NCBI GenBank assembly: GCA_003049485.1
Contig: PYST01000040.1
Location: forward strand, 62,001-126,000
Source of the DNA: Ophioceras dolichostomum
Lineage: Eukaryota > Ascomycota > Sordariomycetes > Magnaporthales > Ophioceraceae
Reading direction: 5' to 3'
DNA: 64,000 nt
Shown here: positions 22,501 through 31,991 of the stretch, piece by piece
Position numbering within the stretch: the stretch's first letter is position 1
Layout of the letters: every line of letters starts with the position of its first letter
The notes under the pieces: model-generated
The model's database searches: none
The model's input: the letters and a program-made list of their open reading frames with translations, nothing else
Told to the model about the DNA's origin: nothing
Made by a program: the position numbers and the translations under genes

Positions 22501-25476
22501 CAAGCCGAGACAGCGGAAGCCGAGACGGCGCAAGCAGAAACGACACAGGCTGAAATAACGCAGGTCGAGGCGACTCAGGCTGAGGCCACACACGCCGAGA
22601 CAACACCAGTTGAGACGGCAGAAGCCGAGACGACACAAGCCGAGACGGCACTGGCCGAGACGACGCAGGCCGCGACAACACAAGGTGAGACGATACAAGC
22701 CGAGACGACGGCGGATACCGAGAGGACCGTGCTGTTCTCAGGCCCAGGCTCACAGTCGATTACGGTGACGACGACCACTACGGACGCGTGGACGACGACC
22801 ACACTAGTGGTGTACGAGACGCCGTCGAAATCGAAATCGACAACAGAAGAGGCGACCACCAGCCAGCCCGAGGCGACCACGAGCCAGCCCGAGGCAACCA
22901 CCAGCCAGCTCGAGGCAACATCGACATCAATGTCGAGTATTCCAGGAGTAATAATATTGACGGTATCTGCGAAGCCGTGGACCTTGACCGGGGAGCTAGC
23001 CTCCCTCGCCAGTGCTCTGACCGCGAAGCCCACGGTGGAATCAGTGGTGGTGACGATTCAATCGACGGTGACGACCTTGACGGGGGAGCTAGCCTCCCTC
23101 GCCGATGCTCTCACACGACTGCCTGAGTATGGGGCAGGGCAAGGGTCGCATTCCGTCGATGTCTACGTTTCGAGCGGTCCGCCGACGGTGACGGTGACGG
23201 TGGCGCCAGGGCTGACGGCGGCTCCAGGGCTGGTGCCATCGGCACTGACGCGGCCGGCCTACACGACCTTCACGTTCACGGTCAACGCGGTTGGAGATGG
23301 GGTTGAAGAGCCGACGCGGGCCTCCGAGTTCACGATCCCCGTGATGTACACGACCCAGAGCTTCCACACCTTCGAGACCGAGTCCCCCGACTGGGGCTTC
23401 GAGGTCCCGACGGGGATTGGCGAAAAGCGCGACGAGCAGCACGTCCCCGTCCCCACCTCGTTCGCCGAGCCCTGGATCGACTTCCCTTGGACTAGGACCT
23501 GGACCACCAAGGTCAATAAGGTAGGTGATGCGGATGCCACCACAGTCACCATCACCACCGGCCTTCCCGTTCCCACCACTAACAAGGGACATATCATCGC
23601 CGACTGGGGCAAGCTGTCCTCCGTGCTGGGATACGTCGTCTCCGTCCAGAAAGAGTTCGAGTCGTCCGCCTGCAGCAACCTGCTGTCCGTGACGCCGACG
23701 GCGGCGCCAACGTCGACGACCCTGAAGACAGGGGGAACGACGGCGGTGAACAACCGGCGGCAGCTGGTCGTTCCTCAAGTCACCGACGAGCAGGTTGAGG
23801 AGGCGTTGAAGGAACATGAAGGGGCCGAGGCCGCCGGAGCTAAGGATGAATATCAAGAGTTCTTTGACAAGCACCTGAAGAACGGCACCGAGGAGGAAGG
23901 GCAGAAGCAGCCGCCCCGAGATTGGTTTTTCGATCTCCTATTCCACGTTTTAATGGCCATCATTGGTGGCCCAAAAGCCGACTTTCCCCCACAAGTGCAA
24001 AAGCGGCAGGAGCTGGGAGGATGGCATGGCTGGGACGGACACTTCGAGGACGCTTACTCGGACTACCCGCCGTGGTGGCGTCACAGGATCGGTCGTCCTC
24101 TGGCCGTCCAGCGGCGGCAGCCTGTCCTCGACGACGACAACCACCAGTTGCCCGAGACCCCCGAGCCCGAGAGGGAGCCCACGGATGCTGACGACGCCGC
24201 GAAGGAGTGGTGGCGTATTCCGCATCTTTGGGGATGGAACGAGGACATAGACGATGTGTACAACGACTGGATTGCGCCGAACATATTTGGATGGGGTGGT
24301 AGGAAACGGGACCTGCAGCAGCAGCAGCAGGAGGACGGTGAGAACAACGACAACGACAACGAGAGCGAGGATGACGCCAAGGCCACGGCCACGGCCACGG
24401 CGACAGCCACGTCCATCATCACGCCCTTCCCCGACTCCGGGTACCTCTTCGAGCCCCTCTCCGCCATCCCCACCAGCACAGTCACCTACTGGCAGCAAAC
24501 GCACGCCAACCCTCTCTACCTAGACGACGACGAGCTCAAGGACGACCCCGCCGCCGTCGCCACCCCTCTCCCGCGCTCGCGTCGCCATCGTCGCCGTCAA
24601 CAGGGGAATCTCATCCGCCAAAAGCAGCAGCCCCGCACCGGCGGCTTCCCCCCCTTCATCCCCCCGCCCGCCATCCCCGGCGGCGCGACCTACGTCTCGA
24701 ACCCAGACTACACCGGCGAGGACTTGACCTATGACCCGGCGCGCACCGACGCCGACGGCTTCCCCGCCCACCCTCTCACCATCACCAACGCGACCATCAA
24801 CGCGCTCGTGAACCGCATCCTCTTCTCCCCCGCCGTCACCAACTGGGTGGCGCAGGGCTGCACGCAGCCCGTCCGCGCCATCCCCGCCGACGGCGGCTCC
24901 TGCAGCAGCCTGCTCGCGCGCGCCGTGTCGTCGGCGGACATCAACCCCAGCCTCAAGAAGAAGCTCCGGCTCTTCGACGTCGCGCGCCTCGTCGAGCTGA
25001 ACCCGCAGCTCGAGCGCGCCGGCAGGGTCGTGAGCGAAGGCTGGTCCGACAAGATGCGGGCCACCGTCAGCTTCGTCGAGAAGTCCGGCGAGCTGATCAA
25101 CGAGAAGTACGCGAACGCCTCCTCCAAATGCTTCGTGCGGCCCCGTGCGGGCGTGTGCCTCCAGTGGGCGCGGCGCAGCGACGGACGGCACGGCGAGAAC
25201 AACAACAAGAACGGCAACGACGGCGAAGAAGAGACACCGTTGGGGTCGGCCGACGTGCCGTTCGAGCGGATGTGGGGCAGGGAGTTCGGCGGCGACCGCG
25301 GCTTCGTCGGCGGGCAGGTCGGCGGGAAGGACGGGCTGCACCCCATCAGCTACGACGGGGGCATCACGGGCGTTGTGGCCGAGACGCGGCCGGGGACGGC
25401 GTGGAACGACGGCAGCCGCACGGACATCCATGTGCTGCCGGAGTCGCCGTGGGATGTTCCTCGTCCGGGGGAGTAG
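19564..25476 (+). CDS. Giant secreted Ser/Thr-rich protein with many Kex2-type sites
   Basis: Single exon, 1970 residues. A clear signal peptide opens it (MRVFSHTSTLLAVALLATAAQG, cleavage near residue 22). Dibasic sites of Kex2 type follow at about residues 90-91 (LDKR), 653-654 (LDKR), 760-761 (LEKR), 826-827 (VTKR), 1288-1289 (GEKR), 1398-1399 (NRR), 1480-1481 (VQKR), 1517-1518 (VQRR) and 1580-1582 (RKR). In between are Ser/Thr tracts (about 235-260), a Cys-containing block ending SSACSCL (a short motif common in fungal extracellular proteins), Pro/Asp/Glu-rich spacers, a TTQAE repeat domain (about 890-1055) and several Trp-rich acidic segments. The C-terminal part (about 1740-1880) has four Cys and helical character. 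There is no transmembrane helix or obvious GPI signal at the end. I infer a secreted or wall-associated glycoprotein cleaved in the late Golgi; no known domain is recognised. Confidence 0.85.
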   Translation: MRVFSHTSTLLAVALLATAAQGAPWRWSQGSPAKGRAAGVHAEVELPPRADIPAQRQVFSLTTPPPQPEYVVDIDVDVDETDEDLAGLDKRWTKVKVSTVTTVVPTVEEVKVRRRTSTFRKKTWVTVYDGLFDLAKSMALTETWTTATYEWEYYRPPAATSTYDWHQDVLTAATATATAHNNNSRQEEQYTSSSSSALPASGYDQLTAQSYTTTVQEGTPVNTVSFFDDQYITPGSTSTTSTSTSTSTSTSTSSEVSGITVISIPGNSTITMVSVSGNSTSSEVSVAEATSISDLTSASETSTSSVVSATEISRTSTSSSTSFSASSTSSPLASQVARDEQSQTRYETGYEPPSTTVTLVVTETSFSKSKYYVEVDATGPPLHTHHWGSGAPRLDPRAEPTPPPPQDDEADDEVDDDKDDWPWTGTGGEAAPDDVVPSRPAPVIAAGIEQSDAPITTSNTEEEFVQVTEVTTVTTTVPTSDSLHGFYSTGLGRPFRLGDVSACNRPDRCLQAFDGAEKEMLEFCGWLTRGSEETPITGDLEEITNTKRYIPLPRSERVWSLCEPLHYAAFANDDLHPRPAAKYLSSACSCLQFNDLRSSYDALQATQTVKDAAALPEVRNTAFPTFVEAHATSTPPKTLQKIPVDAAAPALDKRDSHSAILELLNLLLHLIHIIQLPPGVVLTPPEPPKDGAVEPSPQDVLPPHLLPVLRDPEAWLGTWLRGTFGPNENEWPPLSEIKKKLVTVLGLGHAAEAEAALLEKRVNDAHRAAASETTAAPTTTTDEYAPSWPRTVYATSLSGPAWRTIKDKVGAADNNAPGPKLAIVTKRQEEEEEEPEATATATTEDLATSTAETSADETDEAETDEDEVEEPEVEEPEPEEAEGTADETAEAETTQVATTQAETTQAEATQAATTQIETAEAQTTQAETTPIETAEAETTQAETPQVETAAAETTQAETTQAEITQVEATQAETTQAAMTQAETAEAETAQAETTQAEITQVEATQAEATHAETTPVETAEAETTQAETALAETTQAATTQGETIQAETTADTERTVLFSGPGSQSITVTTTTTDAWTTTTLVVYETPSKSKSTTEEATTSQPEATTSQPEATTSQLEATSTSMSSIPGVIILTVSAKPWTLTGELASLASALTAKPTVESVVVTIQSTVTTLTGELASLADALTRLPEYGAGQGSHSVDVYVSSGPPTVTVTVAPGLTAAPGLVPSALTRPAYTTFTFTVNAVGDGVEEPTRASEFTIPVMYTTQSFHTFETESPDWGFEVPTGIGEKRDEQHVPVPTSFAEPWIDFPWTRTWTTKVNKVGDADATTVTITTGLPVPTTNKGHIIADWGKLSSVLGYVVSVQKEFESSACSNLLSVTPTAAPTSTTLKTGGTTAVNNRRQLVVPQVTDEQVEEALKEHEGAEAAGAKDEYQEFFDKHLKNGTEEEGQKQPPRDWFFDLLFHVLMAIIGGPKADFPPQVQKRQELGGWHGWDGHFEDAYSDYPPWWRHRIGRPLAVQRRQPVLDDDNHQLPETPEPEREPTDADDAAKEWWRIPHLWGWNEDIDDVYNDWIAPNIFGWGGRKRDLQQQQQEDGENNDNDNESEDDAKATATATATATSIITPFPDSGYLFEPLSAIPTSTVTYWQQTHANPLYLDDDELKDDPAAVATPLPRSRRHRRRQQGNLIRQKQQPRTGGFPPFIPPPAIPGGATYVSNPDYTGEDLTYDPARTDADGFPAHPLTITNATINALVNRILFSPAVTNWVAQGCTQPVRAIPADGGSCSSLLARAVSSADINPSLKKKLRLFDVARLVELNPQLERAGRVVSEGWSDKMRATVSFVEKSGELINEKYANASSKCFVRPRAGVCLQWARRSDGRHGENNNKNGNDGEEETPLGSADVPFERMWGREFGGDRGFVGGQVGGKDGLHPISYDGGITGVVAETRPGTAWNDGSRTDIHVLPESPWDVPRPGE
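20267..20325 (+). repeat. (TCTACC)n coding microsatellite
   Basis: Hexamer repeats of TCTACC type encode an alternating Ser-Thr tract in the secreted protein, expected to be heavily O-mannosylated. Its length is likely polymorphic. Confidence 0.75.
22225..22715 (+). repeat. TTQAE coding minisatellite
   Basis: About 165 residues made of 5- to 6-residue units of the form T-T-Q-A-E, T-A-E-A-E and T-Q-V-E. Units keep the frame but differ at synonymous and some non-synonymous positions, so the array is old rather than freshly expanded. The region is Thr/Glu/Gln rich, acidic, and rich in possible O-glycosylation sites. Confidence 0.85.
22975..23115 (+). repeat. Internal duplication of an LTGELASLA segment
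   Basis: The segment LTGELASLASALT (around 22983-23021) recurs as LTGELASLADALT (around 23079-23117), with matching DNA GGGGAGCTAGCCTCCCTCGCC in both apart from flanking changes. The unit is about 96 bp, duplicated in frame. Confidence 0.7.
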
Positions 25477-27213
25477 AGGAACTCGCACTCACTCACTGGC
25501 CGCACGACCGACCTTCCACGGGGCGGGCTGAGCTGGGCTGAGCTGAGCTACCTTGCTCCTCGACACGGCCAGCCAGCCCAGATGAGATTTTTATTTTATT
25601 TTTTTTCTTGAATAACCGCCTGCTTTCATGTTTGGTTTTTTCTTTGTCTAGTTTTTTTTTTTTCCCTATCTACCTACTATTCCGCAATTCCTTCTTCCCC
25701 TCCTTGAGAACTCTGGCTCTGGGCCTGTTTTGGTCTTTTTGTGCTTGGTCTTTTATTTGGAAGAAAAAAGTCTGGAGGGGGGTAAGACGAAGGAGGAAAA
25801 AGTTACATTGCATTTGAGTTAAACCAGAGGTCCTATCTCGTCAGGAGGAAGAATACACGGGCGTATGTATGGTGGACTTTTAGGTTCGACTGCCTGGCCA
25901 GTTCTCTGGGGCATGGGAAACGCCGTTGTGTGGATGCGACGGGGCTCCCAGCGCTCAAGATGCTCCTACTGTTTCAGTAGATGCGTACGGCCATATTAGG
26001 CCTATTTCCTATAGTTACAGTTACCTACTGCTTTCTAACTGAATCCCTCTCTCTTTCTCTCTACCTTTGCGACCATCGTTGATCTATGAGCCTGCGAAGT
26101 CGAAACTGGGAACAAACCTTCGACCAAGGCCGGTCCAGGGACCGAGTGGCAGGTACTGAAGAATGGGCGGACAACACGGGCCAGCCTTAATGGCATAGCA
26201 GTAGTCGTTCCTAAGTCAGGTATCTGCCGCCCTGAAGAGCTGGTGAGAGGAATCTTGTAGCTCAGTACTTGAAGTACCTATCTATCCCGCATGCTAATAT
26301 CAAGTCCCGCTGCCCGTCCCGTCATCGGAACCGCCACGGGAAGAGTCGGAAGCACGGGTAGGGAGATCCAGTCCAGGCGAAGATACAGGCTGTGGTAGAA
26401 CAGACACCAACCAGGGGAATACAAGAGACGGCACGCTTAACAAACCGATGGGCAAAATAAGTGTGCCTTGTTGGCGGTTGTGTGAATTGGTAGCAGCGGT
26501 GGTATCGAGACATCGACAAAGTTCATCATCATCCTCTATTAAAGCCCTTCAAAACATCGAGAAAGATAAGATGGACCTAGCTAGCTAGACGGATATACAT
26601 CATCGAATCCAGCAGTTATGCCTCAACCTGATCAGTAATCGGAAAGACAAGACGGGGACAACTTGAATGCGAGGGCAGATAGGTGCCTGAGGCAGGTAGG
26701 GACTCAGGTTACAGAAACTTCCCTCCTTTCCTTTCCTCCTTGCTAGCCGGCTTATCTTCACGAGTCTTATGTATGTACCTGCCCAAGGTAGGTAAGTACC
26801 TAGGTAGCCTCGTACACTCTCCCTCGGCTCATTCTCTCCATAACCCATTTCCCCTGTATGCTTAAATATCATTTTTGTGCTATTGGTATGGTATGGTACT
26901 GTATAAGGGGAAAAAAGAATACCCTTCGTTCGCAGCCCCCTCATCAAACACGGGCCTCCCATGTCTATCGAAAGAAAAGAGCAAAAAAAAAAAAAACAAG
27001 AAAAGAAAAAATCATCGTCTCTCTTGACAAAAGAGGAGATATGCCAAATGCTCGCCAGCCATGGGGAAGAAAGAATAAAGAACAAGGGGGAAAAAAAATC
27101 ATCGGCTCAGTCGTTTCGTTATCTCTAAGAGGAAATGTACCAAGATAGGTAGGGTACGACGGAAATAGAGAGGTACCGGGTAGGTAGGTACCAGTATCGA
27201 ATCGCATTACGCA
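25477..27213. other. 1.7-kb intergenic region
   Basis: This is the 3' flank of the secreted-protein gene and of the Skt5-like gene (convergent). It has T-rich runs (25585-25670), poly-A/poly-T stretches near 26980-27010 and clusters of a GGTAGGTACC-type motif at 26775-26808 and 27171-27193. No supported gene. Confidence 0.5.
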
Positions 27214-30200
27214 TCACATCACGATCTGTTATCAAGTTGGCAATACGTTAGCTTGCTTCTTCCTCCACAGCCAAAGCAGCGAGTGAGTGAGTGCATGCAT
27301 GCCAAACATACAGACAGGCATACATGCAAGTTAGTAGTTGAGTTGTGAGAGAGTGAAAAAAAACACTTACGCAATCAGAATCATTCTTCCCCTGCGGAAT
27401 GCCCATCGCCTCAAACGTCGCGGGCCCCTGACCCTGCGGCCTGTTGTCGACGGGCTTGTTGGCCGGGGAAGTCGTGCCGCTGCCAACAGGTTTCCTACCA
27501 GGAGGCGCACCACCTCCCTGGGAACCAAAAGACGGCCCGGGACTAGGTCTCCTCCCGCCAGGACCAGGACCACCAGCACCACCAGCCATCTGCATAGGCG
27601 GCGCGCTGGATCTTCCACTATTGTCCATCATCTGCGTCGGTCTGTTCTTGAGCGGCGAAGGCTGCATTCCGTAACCTCCTCCTCCTCCGCCTCCCTGTTG
27701 TTGTCCGGGCTGCATAGGCATGCTTGACGTCCGCGGTCCGTACCCGTTGTTGTGTGGCGGTCCTCCTCCCTGTAATGGCGGCGGCGCAGACATGTTGTTG
27801 TTGTACCGGTCGTAGCTGTCGGCCACAGACACGGGGCGCGACGACGTGCGCGGGCCGTAGTCGCGTCCTGGCTGGGCGGCGTTTGGCATCGACCCTTGTT
27901 GCTGCTGGAAGGGAGGGGACTGCTGAGAGGGCGGAGACTGGTACCCCGCAGGCGGCACTTGGGCGTACTGCGGCTGTGGACCGGCGGGAAGGCCCATCGC
28001 GGACGGGTTCTGCTTGGTGAGGCGGTTGCGGGTTGGGTCGCCGATGGGTGTTCCTCCTCCGCCGATAGGTGGTCGACCACCCTGTTGTTGGTCGTACTGC
28101 GGCATCGGCTGGCGTCCCGGGCTGGCCTGGCGGTAGCCGGCGGGCGCCTGGGGTTCCCAGCCTGGACCGGCTGAGACGACGCGGCCTCGGGGAGGCTGCT
28201 GTTGCTGCTGCTGCGGGGCTAAACCGCCGATCCCGGTGCCAGCGGACTGCGATTGCCTAATGCCGGGGCCCTGCTGCTGCTGTTGTGCTCCTCCGGGGTA
28301 CGGCTGGCCGCTGGGGCTCAGCGGGCGGATGCCGAATGCCGACCTGGGTCGTTCCGCCAGTGGTCCTCCTCCTATTGCACCTGGGCGCATCTGGGGGCCG
28401 TTGTTGTTGTAGTTGGCCGGCATGCCAGCCGGTCTGCGGGCGCCACCGCCACCGGGGCCCATAAGCACGTCGTCTTCGGGATACGGCGCCACGGACGCGG
28501 GCCGCACGTTGGGGACGACGGGCGGGCCGTCGTCGTCTGGGTACGGCGCGGTGGACTTGGGGCGCACAGGCATGTTCCCGTCGAGGTTGACGGTGAAGGC
28601 CGGCGGCCTGCCGGCGCTCGAGGGCCTCGCCGGGTCCGGCATGTCGTACTGGCCCATAGCACCCCCCTCCGTCTCGGCCAGGGCGGGCAGGCGAGGAGCG
28701 TCCTTCTGCCCCTGCTTGAAGCGGTCGGGCCGCTTCCCGCGCATGGAGCCGTGCTGGGACTGGATGCGCGTGAGCGTCGTGGTCTCGTGGTCCTGCTTGG
28801 TCAGGCTCTTAGCCTGGCTCAGGGACTCGAGGCGCTGGACCGCGTCCTTGTTGCCGTTGTCGGCCGCCTTCTGGTACCAGGCGCGGGCCTGGCCCAGGTC
28901 CTTGGGCACGTGGATGCCGATCTCGTAGTAGTAGCCCATGGCGAACTCGCCGGTGGCCAGGTGGGCGTCGGCCGCCTCCTGGGCGTACTTGAACGCCAGC
29001 TGCTCGTTCTTGGCGAAGACGCCCTCGTAGCCGAACAGGAACCAGCGGCTGACGCCCAGCGCGGCCTCGGGCAGCGACTGGCGCGCGGCCAGGCCGTAGT
29101 AGTGCAGCGAGTAGGCCGGGTTGAAGTCGCAGCCCAGCTGGCACAGCTCGTACGCCTGGCCCATCTTGGACTGGGCCTTGGCCATCCCTAGGTAGGCGGC
29201 CTTCTCGATATACTGGCGCGCCAGCCCCAGGTTGCAGGGGAGCAGCTCCTCCGGGATGACGAGGTCGGGCAGGTCGCGCGAGATGAGCATGCCGTACACG
29301 TAGGCGCCCTGCGGCGCGTCCTCGTCGGCCGAGTCGGCGGCCTCCTGGATCAGCTCCAGGCCCTGGCGCATGTCCTGGCGGAAGCCGTGCTGGCCGAGCA
29401 GGTGCATCATGCCGATGCGGTACCTCGCGGCCGAGTCGAACTGCTGTAGGCCGATCATGTAGTGCTCGATGGCCTTGCTCATGTCGTTCGCGTCCTCGAA
29501 CAGCATGCCCATGCGGTACTCGGCCCGCGGCCAGCCCTTCTGGGCGGCGTGCTCGTACTTGAAGTATGCGTCCTTCTTGTCCGGTCGTATGCCGAACTTG
29601 CCGAACTCGTACCACTTGGCCCGCATGAAGAGCGCCTCCGGGTGCGACTGGTCGCAGAGGTACCTGACGATGCTGAGGGCGTCGATGCGCAGCTCGTGCT
29701 CGGTCTTGGGCGTCCCGGGCCTCGTCTCACCGCCGTCGTAGCTGCTCCTGTTCAGGATCCTGGCCTCGCGCTGTCTCGCCGCCTGTGCAGTGTCGACCCA
29801 GGCCAGCGAGTCCCGCGCCCACGACAGCTGCATCGACACATTGTTACTGTGCAGCACGTGGTTCCGCGCGTTGTGCAGAATCTCCTCTTTCTCCTCGTCG
29901 CTGGGCGGGATGTTGTCACCCTTGACCTTGGGGAAGGGCGAAAACGACGGAGCGGCCATCGCGCCGGGGCCGCCCGAACCCTTCGCGGGCTTGTCGGGCC
30001 GGTTCGTGGGCTGTTCGGAGAAAGCCTTGAAGGTGCCTTCTGGTTCTCTAATCTGCGGGATGGAGCCGGGTGCTTGAGAGGAGGAGTAATTGTTGTTGTA
30101 GTTGTTGTACTTGTTGAGGCCTCCTCCTCCTCCACCTCCTCCTCCGATCGACGCCTTTGAGGGTGAGGGTTCGCGGTCGTACGGTGTGGCCGTTTGGGCG

Positions 30201-30355
30201 GCCGGCTTGTTGGAGGTGTTGTTGGTGGTAGAGGCGGCGGTTGCGGTAGAACGCGATTGTTGTTGTTGGCGGCTGTTTTCGGATGCTTCTAGTTCTGAAA
30301 ATTGGTTTTCTAATCGCTGGAGGTCCTCTTGCATGTTCTGGGGGACCTCAGGCAT
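27214..30355 (-). CDS. skt5: Skt5/Chs4-like chitin synthase activator, SEL1 repeats, CAAX
   Basis: Two exons, 30355-27371 and 27225-27214, give 998 residues. The start is the ATG at 30355 (MPEVPQNMQEDLQ); the codon before it is GTG with a stop just upstream, although an AG at 30360-30362 leaves open an extra 5' exon. After a Gln/Asn/Ser-rich N-terminus come SEL1-like TPR repeats (about residues 165-515: WYEFGKFGIRPDKKDAYFKYEHAAQKG, shown here only as pattern A..Y...A..G). A long Pro/Gln/Gly-rich tail follows. The last 12-nt exon supplies I-V-M-stop after the Cys that ends exon 1, making a C-terminal CIVM farnesylation box. Yeast Skt5/Chs4 activates chitin synthase III at the bud neck and is prenylated; filamentous fungi have several such activators. 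Which paralogue this is cannot be told. Confidence 0.88.
27226..27370 (-). other. Intron splitting the CAAX box
   Basis: The 145-nt intron has donor TGC|GTAAGT, branch-like GCTAAC and acceptor AACAG|ATC. It separates the prenylated Cys from the IVM residues. Read without splicing, the frame stays open about 40 more codons to a stop at 27248-27250 and has no CAAX box. Confidence 0.85.
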
Positions 30356-31956
30356 CACCCTGCATCAGCCCAACCAAAAGCTGTCAGCTCACGCCATTCT
30401 GTCGCTCCGCGGGTTCGTCCAATGGTCCAGTTGGGGCGGTCTAAGCTGAGGTGGTGGTGGTGGCAGGGGTGGTGTAGTTGTTGCTCTTGCAGTTGTTGAC
30501 TTTGTGTTCCTGGCGCTTGCCTCAAATGGTTTGATGTTGCTAAGATAGGTGTTTGTTTACAATTACAACTGCAAGGACATTTTGCAAGAGAGAAACGCAG
30601 GATTTCATCGTGGGCGCGCTGAGAAGTGAGAGATGATGTTTTGCGAGTGTTTGCGTGGCCGCGGCGGAGCCCAGGAATTGGCCCCCATTCGCACTGGAGT
30701 GGGTTGCTGCTGCCCTGTTCGGGGACCCTGCCTGGCAGGTCGACTCGGACCTGGTGATTGAAAGAGTGGGAGGGAGTGACAGTGAGTTGTGAGGGGCGGT
30801 GGAGAGGGGAGGCGGAGGGATTGAGTGAGGGGTCAGAAGCAGAGAGGCCAAAGAGGGGACCACACTTGGAGCCAGGGGCTTGATTTGTTTTGCGGTATGG
30901 CTTACGGCGCTGAAGCCCGCCGATGTGCAAATGCGTGGTGGAGGAACGAGCTGGAAGGAGGAAGAAGAGGCGGGCTGTGTGCTATGAATCCCCGAGTGAA
31001 GCGAACAAGTCCGCAGTTGGTTATTCGTCCTGTGTCAGGCAGCCGCCGGGCGTAGTCCGTCCGTCATCGCACTGCAATGGCTGGGGCTTCCGTTCGCTCG
31101 CGTAACTCGGATCCTCGGAACGTCATAGGGGTCTTATGTTGTTCTCCAAGATTCAAAGTCAAAGGTTTAGAACAAAATAACACAGCGAAAAACTCACCTT
31201 TGGGGAGATGGAGCGATGACCTCTGGCATGAGGTAATCATCGAATCCGCCAGGAACAAAGGTAGCCCCAAGCTGCGGCATTTCGAAGGACTCGCTTCGTA
31301 GTGGCTGGAGATTGGCACCTGCATAAATAGAACAGAGAAGAAGAGAGGAGCTCTTGTCAGCAGCTTGTTTGTCGCGCCAGAGGACGAGAGGGCCGGAGGG
31401 CCGTTAAAGTCCCGTTGACATGTAAAAGGGGCGCCTCGCGTCGTCGCTCCAGTCGGTCTGCAACACTGTCCAATACTGACTCCAAGGTGTCCAGTGCGCA
31501 CTTTTCGGCTCTTTCCCACGGCGTACAATGGACTCTGTGGATTCAACAAGGGAGTGGCAGCACCGCAGGGAGATCGACAGGGCAAATATACATCAATCAA
31601 ATTTCCGGGACCCGATGGCTGATTCGCTCTTCTGCTACGGCTGACGGCTGGCTGGCGTTTTTGGCTGATGCTAGGTGCCGGGTGGCTGCGTGGCGAGGTT
31701 TGTTGTAGGGTCCGGCGGGCGGGGGTATCTTCGGCGGAAGTCTTGGGATACTCCTGGACTCAGTGGACTAGCGGACGACTAGCTGGCTGGTGTCCTGGGA
31801 GAGGATCTGATGACCAAGCAGGAGAGACAAAAAAGGATGCAAGGGGACTTGATGAGTGATGGGTAGGACAGGATTTCCCAGGCTGCCCCGGTGGCTGGTT
31901 TGAGATTGGCAATTGCACGCCGAGAATGGGAGCTGATGCCACGGAAAAGGTTGAGA

Positions 31957-31991
31957 GTGTCGTGTCGTGTCGTGTCGTGTCGTGTCGTGTC
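31957..31991 (+). repeat. (CGTGT)n microsatellite
   Basis: Six perfect tandem CGTGT units (31961-31990) with a partial unit before them, in the long intergenic region upstream of the Skt5-like gene. Confidence 0.95.

Noticed and set aside
22225..22715. Regular short repeats considered as a CRISPR-like array
   Set aside because: Units are contiguous 15-18 bp coding repeats in one frame with no spacers, inside a eukaryotic gene.
24520..25488. 322-codon minus-strand frame
   Set aside because: Antisense shadow of the GC-rich 3' part of the secreted-protein gene; Arg/Ala/Gly/Val-rich with no motif.
26250..26320. TAGCTCAGTACTTG resembling a tRNA A box
   Set aside because: No proper B box or cloverleaf follows; the nearest candidate (ATCAAGTCC) is off consensus.
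28253..29191. 312-codon plus-strand frame opposite the Skt5-like gene
   Set aside because: Antisense to the SEL1 repeats; composition and lack of motif indicate a shadow.
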